DNA of 7,324 nt from Candidatus Colimorpha enterica (GCA_000433515.1 FR891134.1:2215-9538); one strand, 5' to 3'; shown: positions 1-6,966, counted from the first letter of the stretch. Numbers and translations: made by a program. The notes: generated from the sequence alone by a model not told the origin.

Positions 1-2
1 GC

Positions 3-686
3 GGGATAGAGGAAATATCCGCAATATTCGTGACGCACGAGCACTGCGACCACGTCAGCGCCCTGCCGGTGCTTACAAAAAAATACGGGATCCCCGTCCA
101 CATGACGGAAAAATCGGCAAAGGCGATGACGGTGCCGGACGGCTGTCCGCTGAAAAGCTGCCTGACCGCACACGACGGAGAATTCAGCGTGAAGCTTTCC
201 TGCGGCGCGGAGGTAACGGCATTCGATGTCCCGCACGACAGCCGCGAATGCGTCGGGTACCGGGTATCGTATTCCGGAAGCTCCGTCGGCATCGTCACCG
301 ACATCGGGTATGTTACCGAAAAGGTCTGTACAATGCTCTCCGGCTGTGAAACCGTGATGATAGAGGCAAACCACGACAGTGAAATGGTCAGAAAAGGCAG
401 TTATCCCGAAGCACTGAAGCAGAGAATACTCTCCGGCGGCGGGCATCTGTCCAACAGCGACTGCGCGGCACTTGCATCGATGCTCTGCGCAGACGGCACA
501 AAGCACATAATTCTCGCGCATCTCAGTGAGGAGAACAATACCCCCGAAGCCGCTCTCGAAGCCGTCGGAAAGGCGCTTTCCGGAAGCGGCGCCGACATTG
601 TCGCTGTGTGCGGAGACAGAGTAACCGCCGCTCCGTGCGGGCATGAATGTGAAGCCGGGAGGGAGCTTATCGGATGCTTAACATAA
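3..686 (+). CDS. walJ: WalJ/YycJ-type MBL-fold metallohydrolase, 5' end missing
   Basis: Metallo-beta-lactamase-fold hydrolase of the WalJ (YycJ) group, probably a cytoplasmic metal-dependent nuclease or phosphodiesterase; the substrate is not settled for the family. The reading frame is open from base 3, so the gene starts outside the window. A GTG at position 30 is an internal Val in the segment FVTHEHCDHV, not a start. That segment is the metal-binding HxHxDH motif. Further family motifs follow: VPHDS, an IVTDIGY strand, EANHDSEM, a YPEALKQRILSGGGHLSN stretch and LAHLSEENNTPE. There are 227 residues visible; members are usually about 260-270, so some 35-45 N-terminal residues are missing. 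Its end overlaps rlmH by 13 bases, implying translational coupling. In Bacillus, walJ and rlmH are also near neighbours (walJ-htrC-rlmH); here no HtrA-type gene lies between them. The family call is firm; equivalence to Bacillus WalJ is inferred. Confidence 0.87.
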   Translation, partial: GIEEISAIFVTHEHCDHVSALPVLTKKYGIPVHMTEKSAKAMTVPDGCPLKSCLTAHDGEFSVKLSCGAEVTAFDVPHDSRECVGYRVSYSGSSVGIVTDIGYVTEKVCTMLSGCETVMIEANHDSEMVRKGSYPEALKQRILSGGGHLSNSDCAALASMLCADGTKHIILAHLSEENNTPEAALEAVGKALSGSGADIVAVCGDRVTAAPCGHECEAGRELIGCLT

Positions 687-1099
687 CGGTGCTCTGCGTC
701 GGGACGCTGAAGGAGCAGTATCTCCGCGACGCGGTTAAGGAATACTCAAAGCGCATCGGCGGCTATGCAAGGCTGAGCATAACCGAGACGCAGAACGACA
801 GGGAGCTTATCCCGAAGCTGCCGAAGCGGGCGTATAAGATCGCCCTCTGCGTCGAGGGAAAACAGCTTTCGTCCGAAGAGCTTTCGGAGAAGATGCAGGA
901 CGCGGCGGTGAACGGATATTCCGACATCGTGTTCGTGATAGGCGACTCCGACGGCATGGGAGAGGACGTGAAGGCGGCGTGCGACTTCCGTCTGTCGTTT
1001 TCGAAAATGACCTTCCCGCATCAGCTCATGCGGGTGATACTGCTTGAACAGATATACCGGGCACTCTCCATCGCAAACAACGGAAAGTACCACAAATAG
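674..1099 (+). CDS. rlmH: 23S rRNA (pseudouridine1915-N3)-methyltransferase RlmH
   Basis: SPOUT-class methyltransferase that uses S-adenosylmethionine to methylate N3 of pseudouridine 1915 in 23S rRNA helix 69 on assembled ribosomes; the family acts as a homodimer. The protein has 141 residues. Seen in order: an N-terminal strand ITVLCVGTLKEQYL, EGKQLSSEEL (residues 61-70), the SAM-loop region FVIGDSDGMG (87-96), and the C-terminal knot segment LSFSKMTFPHQLMRVILLEQ followed by IYRA, ending in YHK as in the family. The ATG is preceded by GGGAG at 661-665, eight bases away, supporting this start inside the end of walJ. Two oddities: it is about 15-18 residues shorter than typical members (155-159), with the loss between the second strand and the IALCVEGKQ strand. 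The usual IGG of the SAM loop reads IGD (Asp91). The downstream gene is in the same frame but separated by the TAG at 1097-1099. Confidence 0.95.
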   Translation: MLNITVLCVGTLKEQYLRDAVKEYSKRIGGYARLSITETQNDRELIPKLPKRAYKIALCVEGKQLSSEELSEKMQDAAVNGYSDIVFVIGDSDGMGEDVKAACDFRLSFSKMTFPHQLMRVILLEQIYRALSIANNGKYHK

Positions 1100-1141
1100 A
1101 TCCGGTCAACCGGAGGAAAGGCACGGCAAAGGATAAACCAT

Positions 1142-2890
1142 ATGAAATTTCTGAAAAATGCCGCAGTCAGGGCAACCGCACTGCTTGTTTTCGCCGCAAT
1201 GATCTCCGCCGTCATACTCTGGCAGGCGGGGGCGTACGATATTTCCTTCATAAAGCGCCCTGCCCCGCATATCACGGATACCGCCGACACCACCGGAAGC
1301 GGAGATGACACCGACCCGTCGGACAACACCACGACCACTCCCGGCACGACCGAGCCGCCGGAGACCGAGCCGCCGACCGACACAACCGTCAGCGGAGAGG
1401 ATGCGGAAAAGCTCCTTGGCCTTATACTCTCCTATGCGGACATGAAAAAGGACGGCTGGAAGATATCCGACGGGGTTTTCGGACAGTCATCGTCAATTGC
1501 AAGGCTGGGCTTTGACACAGGAAACCTGAAAAACAAATTTGCCGCACGGAAAGTGACGGAATCAAAAAATATTCTTTACCGTCAGGCAGACGGCACGTGG
1601 ATCATCAAGACCGTAAAGGACAAGGTAACTCTTCCGTCGGTCAGACTGTATTTCGGGCTGATACTGCTTGACAACGGCAAAAGCGTTTCGGTATACAACT
1701 CCGACGGGAAACAGCTGATAAAGAATTTCACCGGCTCGCTTGTCAATGCAAAAACCGACGACGGCGACCCGGCAGTGATGATCGGCGGGAAATATTACGG
1801 GATCAACGAAAAAACCGGCCGCACCGGGGAGATCAGCGCGGACAGGATAGATTTCAATGCGCTCAGATTCGACAGCCCGTCGTATTTCGCCCCGGATACC
1901 GGTCTGTACCCGTTCTCTCAGTATGTTGACGTGTTGACCGAAATTACAACGGCTCCGCCGACATCAGAGCCTCCGGAGACAGATCCGCCGGAGACCGACT
2001 CCGGCTCAGCCCCCGGCACCGACCCCGAAGAGACAACGGAAGGCAGTGAAACCGATCCCCCCGCAACATCGGAGGACGATACATCAGTCCCTCCCGAAAC
2101 CGACGGCAGCAGCGAAACCGATAACGTCGATATCCCTGTCTCGGAAAAGAAGAACAAGGCAGGCAATGCCGTCACCACCGAGATCGACGGAAAGCTCTAT
2201 TCCGTCGAAACAATCCTGATGTGGGGCTACCGCGACGCGGAGGGAACAACGGTAATAGAACCGCAGTTCAAAACCGCTTACGGCTTTTCGCCGGAAGGAC
2301 TTGCGGCGGCAGTTGACTTTGAGGACAGAATGATCTTTGTCGACCGCACCGGAAAGATCGTCATCACGCTCGCGCACAACGAAACCGTTTATTATGACAA
2401 AAATATCGGAATGAAGGTGCATCAGGTCTACGGCGAGCCGATCTCCAACGGCATCGAAAGCCTCGGTTCGTATTATTTTGACCGCGGTTACGTCATGGTG
2501 CGGTATATCATGCGCGGAACAAAGTCGAGAAAGCTGTTTCTCACCGAAAACCGCCTCCTTGCCCGGAACGGGACCTATTTCGAGCTTCCGAACGGCTTTT
2601 CGCTCGTTAATTACTCCGACGGTGCCATTCTGCTTGAAAAGAACGGCAGGTACGGATTCATCGACCTTGACAGCGGCTGGATAACCCCGGCTGTCTATAC
2701 CTCGGCGACCCCGTTCGTCAGCGGGCTGTCGGTCGTCGGCAATTCCGAGGGAAAATTCGGTCTTATCAACACAGAGGGAGAGTTTGTCCTCCCCATGTAT
2801 TTCGACTATATCTCAGCCCCGTCATCCGGCACGGTCTCCGCATATTCCGAAGCGCGCGGATGGGAGCTTTACTGTGCGGTAAGCAGGTGA
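1142..2890 (+). CDS. Membrane-anchored or secreted WG-repeat protein with Thr/Pro/Glu-rich linkers
   Basis: Exported protein of unknown function, 582 residues. Basic residues then a hydrophobic segment (about 10-28) form a signal anchor or signal peptide; there is no lipobox Cys. Layout: acidic Thr/Pro linker 1 (45-84), a central domain I do not recognise (85-268), linker 2 (270-328), then a C-terminal region with WG-type repeats. The clearest repeats are at 361-405 (WGYRDAEGTTVIEPQF, then GFSPEGLAAA and FVDRTGKIVI) and 493-545 (YGFIDLDSGWITP, then FGLINTEGEFVLP). A degenerate copy (GGKYYGINEKTG, 215-226) may lie in the central domain. WG repeats are beta-rich modules common in surface proteins of Firmicutes and Bacteroidetes and are thought to mediate binding. 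Start choice: AAAGGA at 1128-1133 lies eight bases before the ATG; the stronger GGAGG at 1112-1116 is too far. The gene follows rlmH by 42 bases with no terminator, so co-transcription is likely. A stem-loop terminator lies 50 bases past the stop. Confidence 0.85.
   Translation: MKFLKNAAVRATALLVFAAMISAVILWQAGAYDISFIKRPAPHITDTADTTGSGDDTDPSDNTTTTPGTTEPPETEPPTDTTVSGEDAEKLLGLILSYADMKKDGWKISDGVFGQSSSIARLGFDTGNLKNKFAARKVTESKNILYRQADGTWIIKTVKDKVTLPSVRLYFGLILLDNGKSVSVYNSDGKQLIKNFTGSLVNAKTDDGDPAVMIGGKYYGINEKTGRTGEISADRIDFNALRFDSPSYFAPDTGLYPFSQYVDVLTEITTAPPTSEPPETDPPETDSGSAPGTDPEETTEGSETDPPATSEDDTSVPPETDGSSETDNVDIPVSEKKNKAGNAVTTEIDGKLYSVETILMWGYRDAEGTTVIEPQFKTAYGFSPEGLAAAVDFEDRMIFVDRTGKIVITLAHNETVYYDKNIGMKVHQVYGEPISNGIESLGSYYFDRGYVMVRYIMRGTKSRKLFLTENRLLARNGTYFELPNGFSLVNYSDGAILLEKNGRYGFIDLDSGWITPAVYTSATPFVSGLSVVGNSEGKFGLINTEGEFVLPMYFDYISAPSSGTVSAYSEARGWELYCAVSR
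1274..1393 (+). repeat. Low-complexity linker 1 (Thr/Pro/Asp/Glu-rich)
   Basis: Codes for residues 45-84 of the WG-repeat protein. It is almost only Thr, Asp, Pro, Glu, Gly and Ser, including TTTTPGTTEPPETEPPTD. The DNA is a run of imperfect accg/gacc/ccgccgga units. Such linkers usually act as flexible, often cell-wall-spanning spacers in Gram-positive surface proteins, which fits placement directly after the membrane segment. Confidence 0.8.
1949..2125 (+). repeat. Low-complexity linker 2 (Pro/Glu/Thr/Asp-rich)
   Basis: Codes for residues 270-328 of the same protein, separating the central domain from the WG-repeat region. The core SEPPETDPPETDS resembles TEPPETEPPTD of linker 1, both in protein and in the underlying cctccggagac/gccggagaccg units. 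The two linkers may therefore share an origin, or reflect convergent low-complexity expansion. Confidence 0.8.
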
Positions 2891-2940
2891 CGGGGAGGTG
2901 CGGGTGACAGGCAGTCAGCAAGTCGGCGCACCGGAAAATC

Positions 2941-2980
2941 AAAAGCCGCTCTGCCCCGTAACGGGGAAAGCGGCTTTTTT
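2941..2980 (+). terminator. Rho-independent terminator after the WG-repeat gene
   Basis: AAAAGCCGCT (2941-2950) pairs with AGCGGCTTTT (2969-2978). Inside, CCCCG (2954-2958) pairs with CGGGG (2962-2966) around a TAA loop, and the + strand ends in a run of six T (2975-2980). This is a strong intrinsic terminator for the walJ-rlmH-WG unit. On the opposite strand the T tract is weaker (CTTTTGATTTT), so it may also act in reverse. Confidence 0.9.
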
Positions 2981-2991
2981 GCGTCAATGCG

Positions 2992-3090
2992 TCAGTTTGA
3001 TATAATTTCCGCCGTCTTTTCGGCATCGGAAGCATAACGGTTCAGGAGATCGTCCGCCGCGCGGAGAGCCTGATACCGTAAAACGAAAAA
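2992..3090 (-). pseudogene. Possible 3' remnant of a lost gene
   Basis: The 277-base gap between the WG-repeat gene and nifJ has no ORF with a plausible start. However, the minus strand reads FVLRYQALRAADDL then LNRYASDAEKTAEIISN and stops at the TGA at 2994-2992. This looks like the amphipathic C-terminal helix of a real protein: Ala/Asp/Glu/Lys-rich, with GC-rich codons similar to the neighbours. The frame runs upstream through the nifJ terminator hairpin to an in-frame TGA near 3136 without any ATG, GTG or TTG. If it was ever coding, the 5' part is gone. A chance open frame is a real alternative, and I do not recognise a family. Confidence 0.2.
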
Positions 3091-3130
3091 TACTCCCGTC
3101 CGTACCGTGAAAAGTACAGACGGGAGTTTT
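3087..3130 (-). terminator. Terminator of nifJ, likely bidirectional
   Basis: ACTCCCGTC (3092-3100) pairs with GACGGGAGT (3119-3127). The stem continues past one C/A mismatch with GTAC (3102-3105) pairing GTAC (3114-3117). On the minus strand the hairpin starts 41 bases after the nifJ stop and is followed by ATTTTTCGTTTT. On the plus strand it is followed by a short TTT run (3128-3130), so it can also back up the terminator at 2941-2980 against convergent transcription. Confidence 0.88.
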
Positions 3131-3167
3131 GCTGACCGTCAGCTGACGTCAGATATTAAGCTCTGCT

Positions 3168-6100
3168 TCAGTTGTAAAGCTCTTCCATCTTCTTCAGATG
3201 CTCGAACTTGGCCTTTGCGGACTTCTCAGCCTTTGCGAACAGCTCTGCGGCTCTCTCCGGGAATGCCTGAGCGAGGCGGCTGTAACGGTTTTCGGACTTG
3301 ATGAAGTCGATATAGCTTGCGGTCGGCTCCTTGCAGTCGATGGTAAGAGGATTCTTGCCCTCGGCCTTGAGCGCCGGGTTGTAGCGGAACATCTGCCAGT
3401 ATCCGGCTTCGACAGCCTTCTTCATTTCGCCCTGGCAGTTGGTCATGCCGCCCTTGAGTCCGTGCATTTCGCAGGGAGCGTAGCCGATGACGATGGACGG
3501 ACCGTGGTAAGCCTCAGCCTCGGTAAGAGCCTTGAGGGTCTGGTTCATGTCGGCGCCCATGGCGATCTGTGCGACATAGACGTAGCCGTAGGACATGGCG
3601 ATCTGCGCAAGATCCTTCTTGCCGATAGCCTTTCCTGCCGCCGCGAACTGCGCAACCTGACCGATGTTGGAGGCCTTTGAAGCCTGTCCGCCGGTGTTGG
3701 AGTAAACCTCGGTATCAAATACCATGATGTTGACATCCTCGCCGGAAGCGATGACGTGGTCAAGACCGCCGAAGCCGATGTCATATGCCCAGCCGTCGCC
3801 GCCGAAGATCCAGATGGACTTCTTGGAGAGGTAATCCTTCTCGGCAAGGATCTTTGCTTTCAGCTCGCCGCAGCATTCGCAGCTGCAGTTTTCAAGCATG
3901 GCAACGAGCTTCTTTGTAGCGGCGTCGTTCTTTGCTCCGTCGTCAACGGTATCGAGATACTCGTTGATAACGGCGAGCTTAGCATCGTCCTTGACGATGC
4001 CGGCAAGCTCCTTGACGTAGCCGATGAGGCGGTTTCTGATGGTCTTCTGTCCGAGATAGATACCGAGACCGTGCTCGGCATTGTCCTCGAACAGGGAGTT
4101 GCCCCATGCCGGACCGCGCTTTGTGACACGGTTGACGGTATAAGGAGTAGCGGGAGCCGAGCCGCCCCAGATGGACGAGCATCCGGTAGCGTTCGAGATA
4201 TACATTCTCTCGCCGAAGAGCTGAGTGATGAGACGTGCGTAAGAGGTCTCGGCACAGCCTGCGCAGGAGCCGGAGAATTCAAGCAGCGGCTGTTCGAACT
4301 GGCTGTTCTTGAGGAGCGGGAAGGAGGTGGGCTTCTTCGAAACGTTTTCAACGCAGTAATCGAATACAGCCTGCTCTGCCGACTGGGTCTCCTGGGGCTT
4401 CATTACGAGAGCAGCCTTTTCGGGAGTGCCGGCAGCCTTTGCCTTTGCAGTGACGGGGCAGACGTTCACGCAGAGTCCGCAGCCCATACAGTCAAGCGGG
4501 CTGACAGCCATTGTGAACTTAAGCCCTGCAACGTCCTTGCCGAGGGTCTTTGCGGTGTATCTGATGTTTCCGGGAGCCGCCTTTGCCTCTTCCTCGTTCA
4601 GGAGGTAGGGACGGATGGTGGCATGAGGACATACAAATGCGCACTGGTTGCACTGGATGCAGTTTTCGGGGATCCATTCCGGAACGTCAACCGCGACTCC
4701 GCGCTTCTCGTATGCGGATGCGCCCTGCGGATAGGTACCGTCTGCGCTGTCCCCGAATGCCGAAACAGGGAGGGTATCGCCGAGCATCTTTGAAACAGGC
4801 TCAACGATGGTCCTGACGAATTTGACAAGCTCGGGACGGTCGCCGGTGATCTCAGGCTCGGTCTTCTCTGCCGAAGCGGTCTTCCAGCTGTCCGGAACGT
4901 CGTACTTCACAAGAGCGTCAACGCCTGCGTCGATAGCCTTGTAGTTCATCTCGACAACGGCGTCGCCCTTCTTGGAGTAGGACTTCTTTGCCATATACTT
5001 CATGTAGTCAACAGCCTCTGCTATCGGCATGATGTTTGCGAGAGCAAAGAATGCGGACTGAAGGATGGTGTTGGTGCGCTTGCCCATGCCGATCTCACGT
5101 GCCTTGTCGATCGCGTTGACGGTATAGAAAGCGATATTGTTGTCGGCTATATATCTCTTGACCTCAGCCGGGAGATGGTGATCGACCTCTTCCTTTGTCC
5201 ACTGGCAGTTGAGAAGGAAGGTTCCGCCGGGCTTGACGTCCTGAACAATCTTATAGCCCTTGAGCATATAGGACGGGTTGTGGCAGGCAACGAAGTCAGC
5301 CTTCGTGATATAATACGGGGACTTGATCTTGCTATCGCCGAAACGGAGGTGGGAAATGGTCACGCCGCCGGTCTTCTTACTGTCGTACTGGAAGTAAGCC
5401 TGAATATACTTGTCGGTGTGGTCGCCGATGATCTTGATGGAGTTCTTGTTGGCTCCGACGGTTCCGTCGCCGCCGAGACCCCAGAACTTGCAGGAGATGG
5501 TGCCCTTTGCGGAGGTATCGGGAGCCGGCTTCTCCTCAAGGGAGTGACCGGTGACGTCGTCAACGATCCCGATGGTGAAATCAGCCTTCGGCTCGTCCTT
5601 CTTCAGGTTCTCGTAGACTGCGAAAATCGACTGCGGAGGAGTATCCTTGGAGCCGAGACCGTAGCGTCCGCCGACGACCTTTGCGCTGACGCCCTTTGAA
5701 GCGAGAGCGGCGACAACGTCGAGATAAAGCGGCTCGCCGAGAGCGCCGGGTTCCTTTGTTCTGTCAAGGACGGCGATCTTCTTTGCGGTTGCCGGGATAG
5801 CCTCGACAAGCTTGTCCGCAACGAACGGACGGTAGAGACGCACCTTTACAAGTCCGACCTTTTCGCCGGATGCGTTGAGGTAATCGATGACCTCTTCACA
5901 TACGTCGCAGACCGAGCCCATGGCGACGATGACTCTGTCGGCATCGGGCGCGCCGTAGTAGTTGAAGAGCTTATAATCGGTCCCGATCTTCTCATTGACC
6001 TTGTTCATGTAATCCTCGACGATGCCGGGAAGGGCGTCGTAGTAGGGGTTGCAGGCCTCGCGGTGCTGGAAGAAGATGTCGCCGTTTTCAGCCGAGCCGC

Positions 6101-6746
6101 GGAGAACCGGGTGCTCGGGGTTGAGTGCGCGCGCACGGAATGCGGCGATGGCGTCCTTATCGACCATTTCCTTCAGGTCGTCGTAGTCCCACGCCTCGAT
6201 CTTCTGTATCTCGTGAGAGGTGCGGAAGCCGTCGAAGAAGTTGATGAACGGAACTCTTCCCTTGATGGTGGAAAGGTGAGCGACCGCGCCGAGGTCCATG
6301 ACCTCCTGAGGGTTGGTTCCGGCGATCATTGCAAAGCCGGTCTGGCGGCAGGCATAAACGTCGGAATGGTCACCGAAGATGTTGAGCGCATGGGAAGCCA
6401 CGCAGCGCGCCGAAACGTGGATAACGCAGGGCAGAAGCTCTCCGGCGATCTTGTACATATTCGGGATCATGAGGAGAAGCCCCTGGGATGCCGTGAAGGT
6501 GGTGGTCAGTGCGCCGGCTGCAAGGCTTCCGTGAACCGCGCCTGCGGCACCCGCCTCGGACTGCATTTCGATGACCTTTACGGTGTCGCCGAAAATGTTC
6601 TTCAGCCCGGTCGCAGACCAGGAGTCGGTCAGCTCTGCCATAACGCTGGACGGCGTGATGGGGTAGATGGCGGCAACTTCCGTAAACGCATAGGAAACGT
6701 GTGCGGCGGCGGTGTTACCGTCCATCGAGATCTTTTTTCTTGCCAT
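3168..6746 (-). CDS. nifJ: Pyruvate:ferredoxin (flavodoxin) oxidoreductase, full length
   Basis: Cytoplasmic enzyme converting pyruvate + CoA + oxidised ferredoxin to acetyl-CoA + CO2 + reduced ferredoxin, the central pyruvate step of fermentative anaerobes. The single chain has 1192 residues and is complete (family about 1170-1200). The N-terminal TPP/pyruvate domain has YPITPSSVMAE (Thr31), Glu64 and Arg114, matching the positions of catalytic residues in the Desulfovibrio africanus enzyme. GTNPQEVMDL follows at 143-152. The ferredoxin-like domain carries two [4Fe-4S] motifs: C696/C699/C702/C706 and C753/C756/C759/C763. The proximal cluster ligands would be C828, C831, C856 and C1092. The C-terminal TPP site shows GGDGWAYDIG (982-991) and SNTGG (1016-1020). 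A start 20 codons upstream is open but lacks a ribosome site; GGAGG seven bases before this ATG decides it. It is monocistronic, with its own promoter and terminator. An unusual CSCECC stretch lies at 954-959. Confidence 0.98.
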   Translation of the reverse strand: MARKKISMDGNTAAAHVSYAFTEVAAIYPITPSSVMAELTDSWSATGLKNIFGDTVKVIEMQSEAGAAGAVHGSLAAGALTTTFTASQGLLLMIPNMYKIAGELLPCVIHVSARCVASHALNIFGDHSDVYACRQTGFAMIAGTNPQEVMDLGAVAHLSTIKGRVPFINFFDGFRTSHEIQKIEAWDYDDLKEMVDKDAIAAFRARALNPEHPVLRGSAENGDIFFQHREACNPYYDALPGIVEDYMNKVNEKIGTDYKLFNYYGAPDADRVIVAMGSVCDVCEEVIDYLNASGEKVGLVKVRLYRPFVADKLVEAIPATAKKIAVLDRTKEPGALGEPLYLDVVAALASKGVSAKVVGGRYGLGSKDTPPQSIFAVYENLKKDEPKADFTIGIVDDVTGHSLEEKPAPDTSAKGTISCKFWGLGGDGTVGANKNSIKIIGDHTDKYIQAYFQYDSKKTGGVTISHLRFGDSKIKSPYYITKADFVACHNPSYMLKGYKIVQDVKPGGTFLLNCQWTKEEVDHHLPAEVKRYIADNNIAFYTVNAIDKAREIGMGKRTNTILQSAFFALANIMPIAEAVDYMKYMAKKSYSKKGDAVVEMNYKAIDAGVDALVKYDVPDSWKTASAEKTEPEITGDRPELVKFVRTIVEPVSKMLGDTLPVSAFGDSADGTYPQGASAYEKRGVAVDVPEWIPENCIQCNQCAFVCPHATIRPYLLNEEEAKAAPGNIRYTAKTLGKDVAGLKFTMAVSPLDCMGCGLCVNVCPVTAKAKAAGTPEKAALVMKPQETQSAEQAVFDYCVENVSKKPTSFPLLKNSQFEQPLLEFSGSCAGCAETSYARLITQLFGERMYISNATGCSSIWGGSAPATPYTVNRVTKRGPAWGNSLFEDNAEHGLGIYLGQKTIRNRLIGYVKELAGIVKDDAKLAVINEYLDTVDDGAKNDAATKKLVAMLENCSCECCGELKAKILAEKDYLSKKSIWIFGGDGWAYDIGFGGLDHVIASGEDVNIMVFDTEVYSNTGGQASKASNIGQVAQFAAAGKAIGKKDLAQIAMSYGYVYVAQIAMGADMNQTLKALTEAEAYHGPSIVIGYAPCEMHGLKGGMTNCQGEMKKAVEAGYWQMFRYNPALKAEGKNPLTIDCKEPTASYIDFIKSENRYSRLAQAFPERAAELFAKAEKSAKAKFEHLKKMEELYN

Positions 6747-6753
6747 TTCATAT

Positions 6754-6758
6754 CCTCC
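6754..6758 (-). promoter_or_regulatory. Ribosome binding site of nifJ
   Basis: The minus strand reads GGAGG seven bases before the ATG at 6746. It fixes the start at MARKKIS. The in-frame ATG at 6806 has no such site and would begin only about nine bases after the predicted transcription start. Confidence 0.9.
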
Positions 6759-6794
6759 GGTATGTGAAATTTTGATATGCAATATGCGGCTGTG

Positions 6795-6808
6795 GAATGT
6801 CAGCATTC
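6795..6808 (-). promoter_or_regulatory. Small inverted repeat in the nifJ leader
   Basis: GAATG (6795-6799) and CATTC (6804-6808) form a 5-bp stem with a 4-base loop, placed just after the predicted nifJ transcription start. It could be an operator half-site pair or a weak 5' mRNA hairpin. It is short enough to be chance. Confidence 0.25.
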
Positions 6809-6821
6809 TTTGCCAAACTAT

Positions 6822-6850
6822 ATTTTATCACATTATCATGAGGTTGTAAA
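6822..6850 (-). promoter_or_regulatory. Sigma-70 type promoter of nifJ
   Basis: On the minus strand, TTTACA (6850-6845, five of six matches to TTGACA), a 17-base spacer and TAAAAT (6827-6822, five of six matches to TATAAT). A TGA directly before the -10 box gives an extended TGn element. Transcription would start near 6815, leaving a leader of about 69 bases. The AT-rich -35 area also contains the palindrome AAATACATTT (6848-6857), a possible but unproven operator. Confidence 0.8.
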
Positions 6851-6892
6851 TACATTTGCGCGATTTTTTCAATATAATTCACGGATTTTTTG

Positions 6893-6966
6893 CTTTTCCG
6901 GACGGCATAGGGTCATTCTTGACATCCGGGCGGAAAATGTGCCGTCTCTGAAGAATTCCGGAAAAG
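6893..6966. repeat. Nested inverted repeats in the divergent intergenic region
   Basis: An exact 10-bp outer pair, CTTTTCCGGA (6893-6902) with TCCGGAAAAG (6957-6966), encloses a 7-bp inner pair, GACGGCA (6901-6907) with TGCCGTC (6940-6946). A third option is TTTTCCG (6894-6900) with CGGAAAA (6931-6937). It lies upstream of both divergent promoters, so it is probably outside both main transcripts. There is no T tract on either side, so it is not a terminator. I see no gene in it. Function unknown. Confidence 0.5.

Noticed and set aside
30..32. GTG as start codon of the WalJ-like protein
   Set aside because: The frame is open upstream, and the GTG lies within the conserved strand just before the HxHxDH motif, so it is an internal Val.
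1021..1383. Minus-strand Ser/Gly/Val-rich open frame across the rlmH end and linker 1, and a similar one at 1918-2178
   Set aside because: Both are the antisense reading of the Pro/Glu/Thr linker codons and have no start signals of their own.
1274..2125. Repeated ccgga/gaccg units as a possible CRISPR or tandem-repeat array
   Set aside because: The units are irregular, have no spacers and stay in frame. They are low-complexity protein linkers.
2987..3037. Plus-strand mini-ORF of 16 codons in the intergenic region
   Set aside because: It starts a few bases after a strong terminator, lacks a ribosome site and has no distinctive sequence.
3756..4793. Long plus-strand open frame (345 codons) inside nifJ
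   Set aside because: It lies fully antisense to a strongly conserved enzyme, has no family motifs and no ribosome site. It is a by-product of GC-rich codon use, as are the open frames at 3198-3680, 5175-5699 and 6063-6767.
6744..6806. Earlier ATG for nifJ at 6806, adding 20 residues
   Set aside because: It has no ribosome site, begins almost at the predicted transcription start, and the extra residues are not part of the family. GGAGG before 6746 fits much better.
6873..6878. Plus-strand TATAAT as a promoter for a small RNA
   Set aside because: No -35 box lies at suitable distance and no terminator follows before the tRNA promoter.
6919..6924. Second plus-strand TTGACA as a -35 box
   Set aside because: The bases 16-18 positions downstream (GC-rich gccgtc area) do not resemble a -10 box.
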